Shown here one piece after another: positions 1 to 7,554 of a stretch of DNA of 19,635 nt (the first letter of the stretch is position 1; every line of letters starts with the position of its first letter). A program made the translations under genes and the position numbers. The notes under the pieces are model-generated. The model was not told where the DNA came from. It ran no database searches and saw nothing but the letters and a program-made list of their open reading frames with translations. Location of the stretch: the NCBI GenBank assembly GCA_016199405.1, contig JACQGS010000227.1, forward strand, positions 1-19,635. Direction: 5' to 3'. The stretch comes from Chloroflexota bacterium. GTDB taxonomy: Bacteria; Chloroflexota; Anaerolineae; UBA4142.

Positions 1-64
1 AAGGGGCAGGCGTTCTCTAACGCCGCTTTTCAGGCGAAAACGCGCTAGAGAGCGCTTCCCCCTT
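1..64. repeat. 64-base imperfect palindrome at the window edge
   Basis: Bases 1-23 and 42-64 are inverted copies that match at 19 of 23 positions, and two of the four differences would still form G-U pairs in RNA. Inside, TTTTC (27-31) pairs with GAAAA (36-40) around an AGGC loop, so nearly the whole stretch folds into one hairpin. No run of T follows, so a classical intrinsic terminator is not clear. It could be a REP-like element, a terminator of a gene left of the window, or the end of a small mobile repeat. Its sequence differs from the REP-like elements around the RAYT gene. Confidence 0.55.
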
Positions 65-68
65 TATG

Positions 69-100
69 AAATTGGGATGGACTGAGTCCATAAAATTGGG
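69..100. promoter_or_regulatory. Operator-like palindrome with flanking direct repeats
   Basis: A perfect 15-base palindrome, ATGGACTGAGTCCAT (77-91, 7-base arms around one central G), is framed by two copies of AAATTGGG at 69-76 and 93-100. A short GGCGG/CCGCC hairpin follows at 99-115. The cluster lies 43-74 bases ahead of the transporter–HEAT–CNB start codon, a reasonable place for a dimeric regulator to bind. No convincing -35/-10 pair was picked out. The regulatory role is inferred from symmetry and position only. Confidence 0.3.
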
Positions 101-142
101 CGGTGGGGAGCCGCCTTGCGATAGCCCGTCCTCAGATCGCCA

Positions 143-3100
143 ATGACAAATCGCATCGCTTCATTTCTGCAAATTCGCGCGGGCGAAGCGCGCATGGTCG
201 CGCTCGTCGCCGCGCTCTTCGCGCTCATCGAAATCGGGCGCGGGCTAGGCGGCAACGCGGCGGACGGATTATTTTTCGTCCGCTTTGGCGTCGAGAACTT
301 GCCGTATATGTATCTCATTCTCGGCGTCATCACGTTTTTCGTGATGCTCGGCTATACCGTCGGGCTGGGTCGCGGCAACAAGCCGGCGTTTTTCGCGCGA
401 TTATTTTTCTTTCTCGCAATCGCGCTCCTCATCGAACGCGCGGCGATTCTCACCGGCTTCAACCTGCTCTATCCGATCCTCTGGCTCACCATCAACGCGA
501 TTAGCGTCGTGTTGGGCACGCTCGTCTGGAGCGTCGCGACCGAAACCTGCGACACGCGCCAAGCGAAAAGATTATTTTCGTTATTTACGAGTCTCGGCAT
601 TCTCGGCGGCGTCATCGGCAATTTGCTCACCGGCGCGCTCGCGCAACTGATCGGCACCGAAAATCTCATACTCCTCGACGCCGCGATTCTGTTCGCGTGC
701 CTCGCGCTGACCCGTGACATCGCGCGGCAATTCTTCAAGCCCGCGCCGCGCGCGATTGCCGCGACTAGCTTCCTCGATGAAATTCGCGTCGGGTACGATT
801 TTGTCCGCGCGTCGCCGCTGATGCAACTGATCGGCTTCGCCTCGATTCTATTTTCCGTCCTCTTCTTTTCGATTTCATTTCCGTTCAACAAAATCGTCAG
901 CGCGACGTACCCGAATGAAGCCGATGTCGCCGGCTTTCTCGGAATTTTTTCCGCCGCAAACACGGCGGCGACGTTTCTCGTTTCGCTTTTCATCGCGAAT
1001 CGTCTCTACACGCGCGTCGGCGTCGTCAACGCCGTCCTTCTGCTCCCGATCACCTATTTTGCCGGCTTTGTGCTTTTCGCTGTGAACTTTTCGCTTTCCA
1101 GTGCGATTGTCGCGCGCTTTGCGCAAATGATTGTGCTCGGTGGGATCGCTGGTTCCGCGTGGAGCACGTTCTTCAACGTTGTGCCGCCGGAAAAGCGCGG
1201 GCAGGTGCAAAGTTTCGATTCCGGCGTCACCGCGCAAATCGGCATCATCGCCTCCGGCATTTTGCTTTTGCTCGGCGACCGCATTCTTGATACCACCCAA
1301 GTTTTTATTTTGGGAATGGCGACCGCGCTGGTATGCGGCGTTCTCATTTTCAAAATGCGCGGCGCGTACGGCGCGGCGTTAGTCGACGCGTTGCGCGCCG
1401 GCTATCTCGATGTTTTTACCTCCGCGCAACGCGGCTTTCAGCATCTCGGCGCGGACCGCGGCGCGCTCCAAACCGCGCTCGCCAGTTTGAACGATCCGCG
1501 CGCAAATGTTCGCCGCGTCTCCGCCGAAATTCTAGGCAAACTGAGCCAACGCGATGCCATCAACGCGCTCATCCTCGCGCTGAACGATTCGGATCGCGAT
1601 GTGCGGCGCGCCGCGCTCGACGCGCTCGTTCAACTCGACGCCCGCGACGCATCCGACGCGGTCTTTGCGCGCCTCAACGATACCGACGCGTCGGTGCGCG
1701 CCGCCGCAATTGACGCGCTCTCGCGACTCGATCCGGAATCCGCCCGTTGCGCCGTCGCGCTCGACGATCCCGACGCGCACGTGCGCGCGCACGCAGCCGT
1801 CGCGCTCCATCGCGCGGGTGAGCACGAACGCGCGCATCGCGCGATTAGTGACCTTTTGAAATCGGATGACGAAGCGTCGCGCATCGCCGGGCTTGAAGCG
1901 ATTGCGGAGAGCGGCGTCGCGATTGAGTTTGCGCGCGTCGAGGAAATGGCGCGGGATTCCGCGCGCCACGTGTGCGTCGCCGCGCTGAACGCGCTGACTG
2001 CGTTCAAAACAAAATCGCCGCCAATGGTTTTGCTCGATGCGCTGAATGACCGCGAAGAAAGTGTACGGTTGGCGAGCGCGAAAGCCCTACAGGCATTCGA
2101 TTCGCTCGCGGAAATTATCCGCGTCTTGAATGCCGGTTCCGAGCGCGCGCAAGAAGCCGCGCTCCTCGCGCTCGAAGGGCGTGCCAATGCCGCGCCCGCC
2201 GTCACTGATTGGGCGCTCGCGCAAATTCCGCGCGCGGCAGAATATCGCGCGTGGTCGTCCGCGCTCGCGGCGATGGATGGAAATAATTCCCGCGCGGGCA
2301 ATTATTTACGCGATTTGCTGCATCAATCCGAATTGAAAACCGAGCAACGCATTCTGCGCGCGCTCGCGCTTGTCGGAAAGAAAGAGACGCTCGATTTGAT
2401 CGCCAAAGGGTTGACGGTCAAGAATCAAGAGACACGCGCGCAAGCGATCGAAGCGCTCGACACGCTCGGCGACAAACGCATCGCGCGCGGTTTGATTCCG
2501 TTGCTTGAAGAAACCGGCGCTGCGCCAAAACAAGACGCGCGCGCGGTGCTGAACATACTGGCGATGCATTCCGATCCGTTCTGGCGTGCGCTCGCCGTGC
2601 ACGCGATCGGCGAATTGTTGTCGCGGGATTTGCAGACGCTCGCCGAACGCGCGGGACAAGATGCCGCGTCGATTGTGCGCGAAGCCGCGTCGAAATGGAC
2701 CGCCGTTACAGGAGGCGCAATGCCGGAGACGTTACGAACACTTGGAACCATCGATCGAATTTTATTTCTGCGCCAGGTGCCGATCTTTAACAACCTCGCG
2801 CCGGAAGATTTGAACCAAATTGCCGAAATCGCGGACGAGCGCGCGTTCACGCGCGGCGAATTTATTTTTCGCGAGGGCGATGTCGGCGACGAGTTGTTTG
2901 TGATTGTCGAGGGCGCGATGCGCGTCGAGCGCGACGGGCGAACCCTGCGGACATTGCAAGCCGGCGAACAGATTGGCGAACTGGCGATTTTGCGCGAACA
3001 GCCACGGTCGGCGAGTGTCGTCGCCGAAAGCGCGAACGTCCGCGCGCTCGTCATTCGCGGTGATGCGTTGAAAGCCATTTTGCGCGACCGCCCCGAAGTT

Positions 3101-3148
3101 GCGATGGGAATGTTGGCGAGTCTCGCGCAGCGATTGAGCACGGCGTGA
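143..3148 (+). CDS. Transporter-like membrane protein fused to HEAT repeats and a CNB domain
   Basis: This is a three-part protein of 1001 residues. Residues ~20-410 hold about 10-12 hydrophobic membrane segments resembling the MFS-fold / nucleotide-translocase-like (NTT) transporters often fused to HEAT repeats. Residues ~430-860 are helical HEAT-type repeats, seen as recurring patterns such as LNDSDRDVRRAALDAL. Residues ~868-1001 form a cyclic-nucleotide-binding domain whose phosphate-binding cassette is intact (G945-E946-L947 and R955-S956-A957), so ligand binding is expected. The start at 143 gives a complete first helix, but no good Shine-Dalgarno is visible. The transported substrate cannot be told from sequence. 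The nearby cyclases make a cyclic nucleotide a plausible ligand; this is inference. The domain layout is clear; the transporter subfamily is not. Confidence 0.8.
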   Translation: MTNRIASFLQIRAGEARMVALVAALFALIEIGRGLGGNAADGLFFVRFGVENLPYMYLILGVITFFVMLGYTVGLGRGNKPAFFARLFFFLAIALLIERAAILTGFNLLYPILWLTINAISVVLGTLVWSVATETCDTRQAKRLFSLFTSLGILGGVIGNLLTGALAQLIGTENLILLDAAILFACLALTRDIARQFFKPAPRAIAATSFLDEIRVGYDFVRASPLMQLIGFASILFSVLFFSISFPFNKIVSATYPNEADVAGFLGIFSAANTAATFLVSLFIANRLYTRVGVVNAVLLLPITYFAGFVLFAVNFSLSSAIVARFAQMIVLGGIAGSAWSTFFNVVPPEKRGQVQSFDSGVTAQIGIIASGILLLLGDRILDTTQVFILGMATALVCGVLIFKMRGAYGAALVDALRAGYLDVFTSAQRGFQHLGADRGALQTALASLNDPRANVRRVSAEILGKLSQRDAINALILALNDSDRDVRRAALDALVQLDARDASDAVFARLNDTDASVRAAAIDALSRLDPESARCAVALDDPDAHVRAHAAVALHRAGEHERAHRAISDLLKSDDEASRIAGLEAIAESGVAIEFARVEEMARDSARHVCVAALNALTAFKTKSPPMVLLDALNDREESVRLASAKALQAFDSLAEIIRVLNAGSERAQEAALLALEGRANAAPAVTDWALAQIPRAAEYRAWSSALAAMDGNNSRAGNYLRDLLHQSELKTEQRILRALALVGKKETLDLIAKGLTVKNQETRAQAIEALDTLGDKRIARGLIPLLEETGAAPKQDARAVLNILAMHSDPFWRALAVHAIGELLSRDLQTLAERAGQDAASIVREAASKWTAVTGGAMPETLRTLGTIDRILFLRQVPIFNNLAPEDLNQIAEIADERAFTRGEFIFREGDVGDELFVIVEGAMRVERDGRTLRTLQAGEQIGELAILREQPRSASVVAESANVRALVIRGDALKAILRDRPEVAMGMLASLAQRLSTA

Positions 3149-3171
3149 TCTTGTTTGTATCCGAAAACCGC

Positions 3172-3245
3172 GTAGCATAGCCGCTTGTCGGCGTCACCCA
3201 CGACGGACTATGCTTGAAAAAAACGCACACAAGGTGCTATACTAC
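3172..3245. repeat. REP-like element cluster upstream of the RAYT gene
   Basis: An inverted pair, AGCATAG (3174-3180) and CTATGCT (3208-3214), brackets a loop, and a third half-site, CACAAGGTGCTATACTAC, ends at 3245. The first half-site begins GTAGCATAGC and the third read in reverse begins GTAGTATAGC; both continue into a TTGT(G) motif and match the hairpin just downstream of the RAYT gene. RAYT proteins are known to be bounded by the REP sequences they recognise. The half-sites here look partly decayed compared with the downstream hairpin. The cluster covers the intergenic gap up to the likely RAYT start. Confidence 0.7.
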
Positions 3246-3261
3246 AAATCGAAAAACACCG

Positions 3262-3750
3262 ATGCCCTGGACCAAACCGTATCATCCGCCGAAAAATCAA
3301 CGGCTTGACCCGGAACTGTACAAAATCGCGAATGATATTTACTTTCTGACCGTCCGTGCGTTTCTGGGCAAATCTACATTCACTCGCGACGAATTGAACC
3401 AGCGCATCCTTGGCGTTTTACGCGCGGAGCAAGAACGACAGAATTGTTCGATATTCACCTATTGCTTGATGCCAGACCACTTGCATTTTCTGATCAGCCC
3501 AAATCAAGACGGAATATCGGTTTTGACCTTCACCGACCAATTCAAAGGCAAGGCAACGAATGAAAGTTGGACAGTTGATTGGAAGGGCAAACTTTGGCAG
3601 CCGCGATATTTCGACCACATTGTGCGTACCGAAGAATCACTGTGGGCGATTTCAGAATACATTTTGGATAATCCGGTGCGCAAAGGATTGGTTGAAAATC
3701 GAGAGGATTGGAAATGGAGCGGATTGATGAATCCGTTGCCAGAGAGGTGA
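3262..3750 (+). CDS. REP-associated tyrosine transposase (RAYT, Y1/HUH family)
   Basis: A 162-residue single-domain HUH endonuclease of the IS200-like/RAYT group, which nicks single-stranded DNA at REP hairpins through a tyrosine. Visible signatures are the metal-binding motif MPDHLHFLI (H73 and H75) and the C-terminal helix ISEYILDNPVRKGL with Y133 as the likely nucleophile, preceded by WQPRYFDHIVRTEES, typical of RAYTs. A TTG 48 bases upstream would add 16 residues, but they would be encoded by the REP half-site, so the ATG at 3262 is preferred. No good ribosome-binding site is seen. The gene sits alone between the CNB fusion and the cyclase genes and is less GCG/CGC-rich than they are. The reading frame is complete, so it may be active. 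Confidence 0.85.
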   Translation: MPWTKPYHPPKNQRLDPELYKIANDIYFLTVRAFLGKSTFTRDELNQRILGVLRAEQERQNCSIFTYCLMPDHLHFLISPNQDGISVLTFTDQFKGKATNESWTVDWKGKLWQPRYFDHIVRTEESLWAISEYILDNPVRKGLVENREDWKWSGLMNPLPER

Positions 3751-3757
3751 TGGAGAT

Positions 3758-3813
3758 GTAGCATAGCGCCTTGTGCGCGTGATTTTCATGACGCCCACAA
3801 GGGGCTATGCTAC
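3758..3813. repeat. REP-like hairpin downstream of the RAYT gene
   Basis: The left arm GTAGCATAGCGCCTTGTG (3758-3775) and right arm CACAAGGGGCTATGCTAC (3796-3813) are inverted copies with a single mismatch across 18 bases. Further partial pairing reaches into the loop (GCGTGAT/ATGACGC). It starts 8 bases after the RAYT stop codon and shares its half-site with the cluster upstream of the gene. It is the expected substrate of the adjacent HUH enzyme. There is no T-run, so if it stops transcription it does so weakly. Confidence 0.75.
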
Positions 3814-3855
3814 GCGATTGAATGTCACGCGATTGATGGCGAGGGGAGATGCACG

Positions 3856-6800
3856 ATGAAATGTCCGAATTGTTCAATTGAAAATACGCACGACGCGAAA
3901 TTCTGCGAGAATTGCGGTCAGCCCTTTGACCGCGCCTGTCCCCAATGCGGCAAAGCCAATTCGCCCGCCGCGAAATTTTGCAAAAACTGCGGCTATCATC
4001 TCGCCGCGGCGCCAGTCGGCGCGGGGAAACTGAGCGATTTACAACAAGCCGCGCCCCAACCGCTCCAAGCAAAAATCATCTCCGCGAAAAAACACGTCGA
4101 AGGCGAACGCCGCCTCGTGACGGTGCTCTTTACCGACATCGTCGGCTCGACCGCGCTCGCGGAAAAACTCGACCCGGAAGAATGGGGCGAAATTGTTTCC
4201 GGCGCGCATCAGCGCGTCAGCGAGGCGATCTATCGCTACGAGGGCACGATTGCGCAACTCCTCGGCGACGGCGTGCTCGCGTTTTTTGGCGCGCCAATCG
4301 CGCACGAAGACGATCCCGTCCGCGCGGTGAATGCCGCGCTCGATATTCAAGCCGCGATCAACGAATACCGAAATGAATTGAAGCAAAAGCAACGCGTCGA
4401 CGATTTCAAAATGCGCGTCGGCTTGAATACCGGGCTGGTCGTCGTAGGAAATATCGGCAGCGATATGCACGTCGAATATCTCGCCGTCGGCGATACGGTC
4501 AATCTTGCCGCGCGCATGCAGAGCGCGGCAGATGCCGGCACGATTCTCATTTCCAAGAACACACAACGTCTTGCCCGCCACATATTTGATTTGGAATCGC
4601 GCGGCGAGTTGGAAGTCAAAGGCAAAGCCGAACGCGTGCCGGCGTATCGCGTCCTCGCGCGGAAAGCGATTCCCGAATCCGCGCGCGGGATCGAAGGATT
4701 ATCGTCGCCACTCGTGGGCAGAGAAAAAGAATTGGCGACGCTGCAAACGCGGATCGAAGAATTGAAGCATGGGCGCGGGCAGATTATTGCGGTGATGGGC
4801 GAAGCCGGGCTGGGGAAGAGTCGGTTGGTCGCGGAAATGAGGAAATGGGCAGGCATAGAAGTTAGAAGTGAGAAGTTAGAAGTTGGAAGCGCCGAGACGC
4901 GTCCAACCCCTAACCTCCAACCTCCAATTTCCAATCTCCAATGGCTCGAAGGTCGCTCGCTCTCGTATCAAACCACCACGCCCTTCGCGCCGTTTGTGGA
5001 TTTGTTCACGCGACATTTTGAGTTGCTCGACATCTCCGAGACCGATGCTTATGCGCGCGTCAAAACGCGCATTGCCGATACAGCGGTGGAGCGCGCTTCG
5101 GAAATCGCGCCATTCCTCGCGGCATTGCTCGGCATTCAAATTCCCGGCGACGATGCCGAGCGCGTGCGCTATCTTGAGCCGCCGCAATTGCGCGGCAAAA
5201 TTTTTCAAGCGGCCGTGCAATACTTTGAACTTTTGGCGGCGCGTCAGCCGCTCGTCTTGATGCTCGACGATTTGCATTGGGCGGATTCCGCCTCGCTCGA
5301 TTTGCTCGAAGCGATGCTCGCGGTGACGGAGCGCGCGCCAATATTGCTACTCGCGGTTTTTCGCCCGCACCGCCAAGAACCCGCGTGGCGTTTCCACGAA
5401 ACGGCAACGCGCGATTTCGCGCAGCATTACACGCCGATTCAACTCGAGCCACTCGACGAAAAAAATTCGCGGCAACTCGTCGCGAATTTGCTTGAGATCG
5501 AAGACTTGCCGGAAAAAGTGCGCGCGCTGATTCTCCGCAAAGCCGAAGGCAATCCGTTTTTCGTCGAAGAAGTGATCCGCTCGCTGTTGGACGCCCAACT
5601 CGTGATCCGCGTCGACCAGCATTGGCGCGCGACGCGCGAGATCGAAAATATCGCGGTGCCGGATACGCTCGCCGGGGTGATCACGGCGCGGCTCGATCGC
5701 CTCGATGACGTCTCGAAACGGATCGCGCAAACAGCGGCAGTGATTGGGCGCGAGTTTCAATTTCAGGTGCTGAGCGAAATCGCGGACGCGCGGCAAGGGT
5801 TGGACAATTCGTTATTGGATTTGCAGAAACGCGAGTTGGTGCACGAGAAAGCGCGCCTGCCGGAATTGCTCTATCTGTTCAAGCACGCGCTGACGCAAGA
5901 GACAGCGTATCAATCGATCTTGCTGAGCCGCCGCCGCGAATTGCACAAGCGCGTCGCGGAATGTTTGGAACGCAACGAGAAAGAACGCGTCAACGACATC
6001 GCGCGGCATTTCTTGGAAGCGCAAGAGTACGCGCGCGCCTTGCCGTATCTCGTCGAAGCCGGCGAGCGCGCCGCGCGCGCGTATTCGAATCCCGAAGCGA
6101 TTGGATATTTCACCCGCGCGCTCGAGATTCTCAAAGAGTACGAACACGTGCCGCTCGCGCGTCGCGTGTATGAGGGACTCGGCGGCACGCTGATGCTCAC
6201 GATGAACGTGCCGCGCGCGTTGGAACATTTCAACGCGATGATCGAATATGGCAAAGCCCATGCGCAGATGGGCATGCAAGTGTCGGCACACAACAAACTC
6301 GGCATGATTTTCGGTCAGTTTATGGGACAACTCGAGCCCGCCGAAACGCATTTGCGCGCGGCAGAACAACTCGGGCGCGATTGTCAGGACGGCGCGGGCT
6401 TGTCCGAATTGTTTACCATTCGGTGCGGCATCAGCACGATGCAAGCCGATTTTTCGCAAGCGACGCATTATTTAGGCGAGTCGGTAAATTTTGGGCGGCA
6501 ATCGAAAATGGAAGAGCCGGTCGCCTTTGGTCTGGCGCATACCGCGAACACGTACACGTATATGTGCCGCTTTGACGATGCATACGAAAAAGCGACCGAA
6601 GCGCTCGAGATCGCGGAACGTATCGGCAATCAACGGTTCATCGCCGAAATGTACACGTTTGTCCTGCCCTATTATTACGCGCATCTTGGCGATCTGCCGC
6701 GCGCGCGCGACGACGCGGAAAAGGGAATTCTCATTGCCCAAAGAATTGGCGACGCCATGGATCAAGCGATTGGATTATTCTTGCAGGGGATGATCGCCTC

Positions 6801-7554
6801 TTGGCGCGGCGAATATGAAAACGCGCTCGCTCTACATCAGCAAGCCTTGGCGGCTTCAATGACATCCGCGTTCCCAGTGCATTCCCTCCCGCTCGCAGAA
6901 CTGGGCGCGATTTATCAAACGTTGAGCGCGGGCTTTGCAAACAAGGTCGCGGAATTCCATCAGCAAGCATTGGCGATGTTAGAAAATCCAATTATTGCCG
7001 CCAGCGGCGCGCCCGCGCGCGCGGCGATCGGGTTTTGTTTGTTAGCGGATGGAAAGATCGAGGATGCGGCGGCACAATTTGAAAAGGGCTTGAACTATCC
7101 CAGCTTTTTGGGCTTGCTCGCCAAGCCGCGTTTGCTCGCCGGCAGTGCGCTCGTCGCGCTCGCGCACAAGCAGTTGGATGACGCCGCGAAATTGATCGGC
7201 GACGCACGCACGTTTGCAGAAGATCACGCGATGAAATTCGATTACCCCTTCGTCTCACTTGCGGACGCGCAAATACGCGCGGCGCGCGGCGATGTGACCG
7301 GCGCGTTGAGCGAGTACGCGCGCGCTGAATCGCTGGCGCTCGAAATGCAAATGCGTCCGACGATTTGGCAAGCGCGTGCCGGCGCCGCCAGCGTTTTGGA
7401 AAAAAGCGGCAAAGCCAAAGAAGCGGAAGCGCAACGCATTGCCGCGCGCGCGATGGCGGAAGAAATCGCAGAACTGTTTGAGAACGAAGAGATGCGGAAG
7501 GCGTTTGGAGAGAGCGCCACGCGGAAACTAACGAAGGGTGGTGTTGAACTGTGA
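3856..7554 (+). CDS. Zinc-ribbon / class III cyclase / STAND ATPase / TPR signalling protein
   Basis: A 1232-residue cytoplasmic signalling protein. Residues 1-46 are two zinc ribbons with all eight cysteines (C3, C6, C17, C20, C28, C31, C42, C45). Residues ~83-265 are a class III nucleotidyl cyclase domain with metal-binding D94 and D138 and transition-state residues N216 and R220. The two base-selecting positions are Q134 and L209, so ATP versus GTP preference cannot be called. Residues ~282-700 are an AAA_16/STAND ATPase with Walker A GEAGLGKS (315-322) and Walker B LVLMLDDLHWAD (from 466). The winged-helix signature FKHALTQETAYQS lies near 675, followed by TPR-like helical repeats to the end. 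GGGGAG at 3843-3848 is a good ribosome-binding site. Residues 335-362 are encoded by a heptamer-repeat insertion. Its stop overlaps the GTG start of the next gene (GTGA), which suggests translational coupling. The incoming signal is unknown. Confidence 0.88.
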   Translation: MKCPNCSIENTHDAKFCENCGQPFDRACPQCGKANSPAAKFCKNCGYHLAAAPVGAGKLSDLQQAAPQPLQAKIISAKKHVEGERRLVTVLFTDIVGSTALAEKLDPEEWGEIVSGAHQRVSEAIYRYEGTIAQLLGDGVLAFFGAPIAHEDDPVRAVNAALDIQAAINEYRNELKQKQRVDDFKMRVGLNTGLVVVGNIGSDMHVEYLAVGDTVNLAARMQSAADAGTILISKNTQRLARHIFDLESRGELEVKGKAERVPAYRVLARKAIPESARGIEGLSSPLVGREKELATLQTRIEELKHGRGQIIAVMGEAGLGKSRLVAEMRKWAGIEVRSEKLEVGSAETRPTPNLQPPISNLQWLEGRSLSYQTTTPFAPFVDLFTRHFELLDISETDAYARVKTRIADTAVERASEIAPFLAALLGIQIPGDDAERVRYLEPPQLRGKIFQAAVQYFELLAARQPLVLMLDDLHWADSASLDLLEAMLAVTERAPILLLAVFRPHRQEPAWRFHETATRDFAQHYTPIQLEPLDEKNSRQLVANLLEIEDLPEKVRALILRKAEGNPFFVEEVIRSLLDAQLVIRVDQHWRATREIENIAVPDTLAGVITARLDRLDDVSKRIAQTAAVIGREFQFQVLSEIADARQGLDNSLLDLQKRELVHEKARLPELLYLFKHALTQETAYQSILLSRRRELHKRVAECLERNEKERVNDIARHFLEAQEYARALPYLVEAGERAARAYSNPEAIGYFTRALEILKEYEHVPLARRVYEGLGGTLMLTMNVPRALEHFNAMIEYGKAHAQMGMQVSAHNKLGMIFGQFMGQLEPAETHLRAAEQLGRDCQDGAGLSELFTIRCGISTMQADFSQATHYLGESVNFGRQSKMEEPVAFGLAHTANTYTYMCRFDDAYEKATEALEIAERIGNQRFIAEMYTFVLPYYYAHLGDLPRARDDAEKGILIAQRIGDAMDQAIGLFLQGMIASWRGEYENALALHQQALAASMTSAFPVHSLPLAELGAIYQTLSAGFANKVAEFHQQALAMLENPIIAASGAPARAAIGFCLLADGKIEDAAAQFEKGLNYPSFLGLLAKPRLLAGSALVALAHKQLDDAAKLIGDARTFAEDHAMKFDYPFVSLADAQIRAARGDVTGALSEYARAESLALEMQMRPTIWQARAGAASVLEKSGKAKEAEAQRIAARAMAEEIAELFENEEMRKAFGESATRKLTKGGVEL
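4858..4941. repeat. In-frame heptamer inverted-repeat element inside the ATPase domain
   Basis: Four units of the form GAAGTTR plus a partial unit (4858-4889) are followed, after 13 bases, by five units close to CCAACCT plus a partial unit (4903-4941). Read on opposite strands, the two arms share a heptamer consensus near RRRTTRG, so the element is an inverted pair of 7-base tandem repeats with imperfect pairing. It is 84 bases (28 codons), has no stop in the gene's frame, and adds residues 335-362 just after the Walker A helix. The paralogue at 7551 has no such residues there (EWRKASLAQFGEGGLRWIEG). Confidence 0.7.

Noticed and set aside
3214..3261. TTG start adding 16 residues to the RAYT
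   Set aside because: The extra residues are encoded by a REP-like half-site and do not resemble RAYT N-termini.
4858..4941. CRISPR-like or simple low-complexity array
   Set aside because: Units are 7 bases without spacers and are arranged as two opposed arms, so it is an inverted heptamer element.
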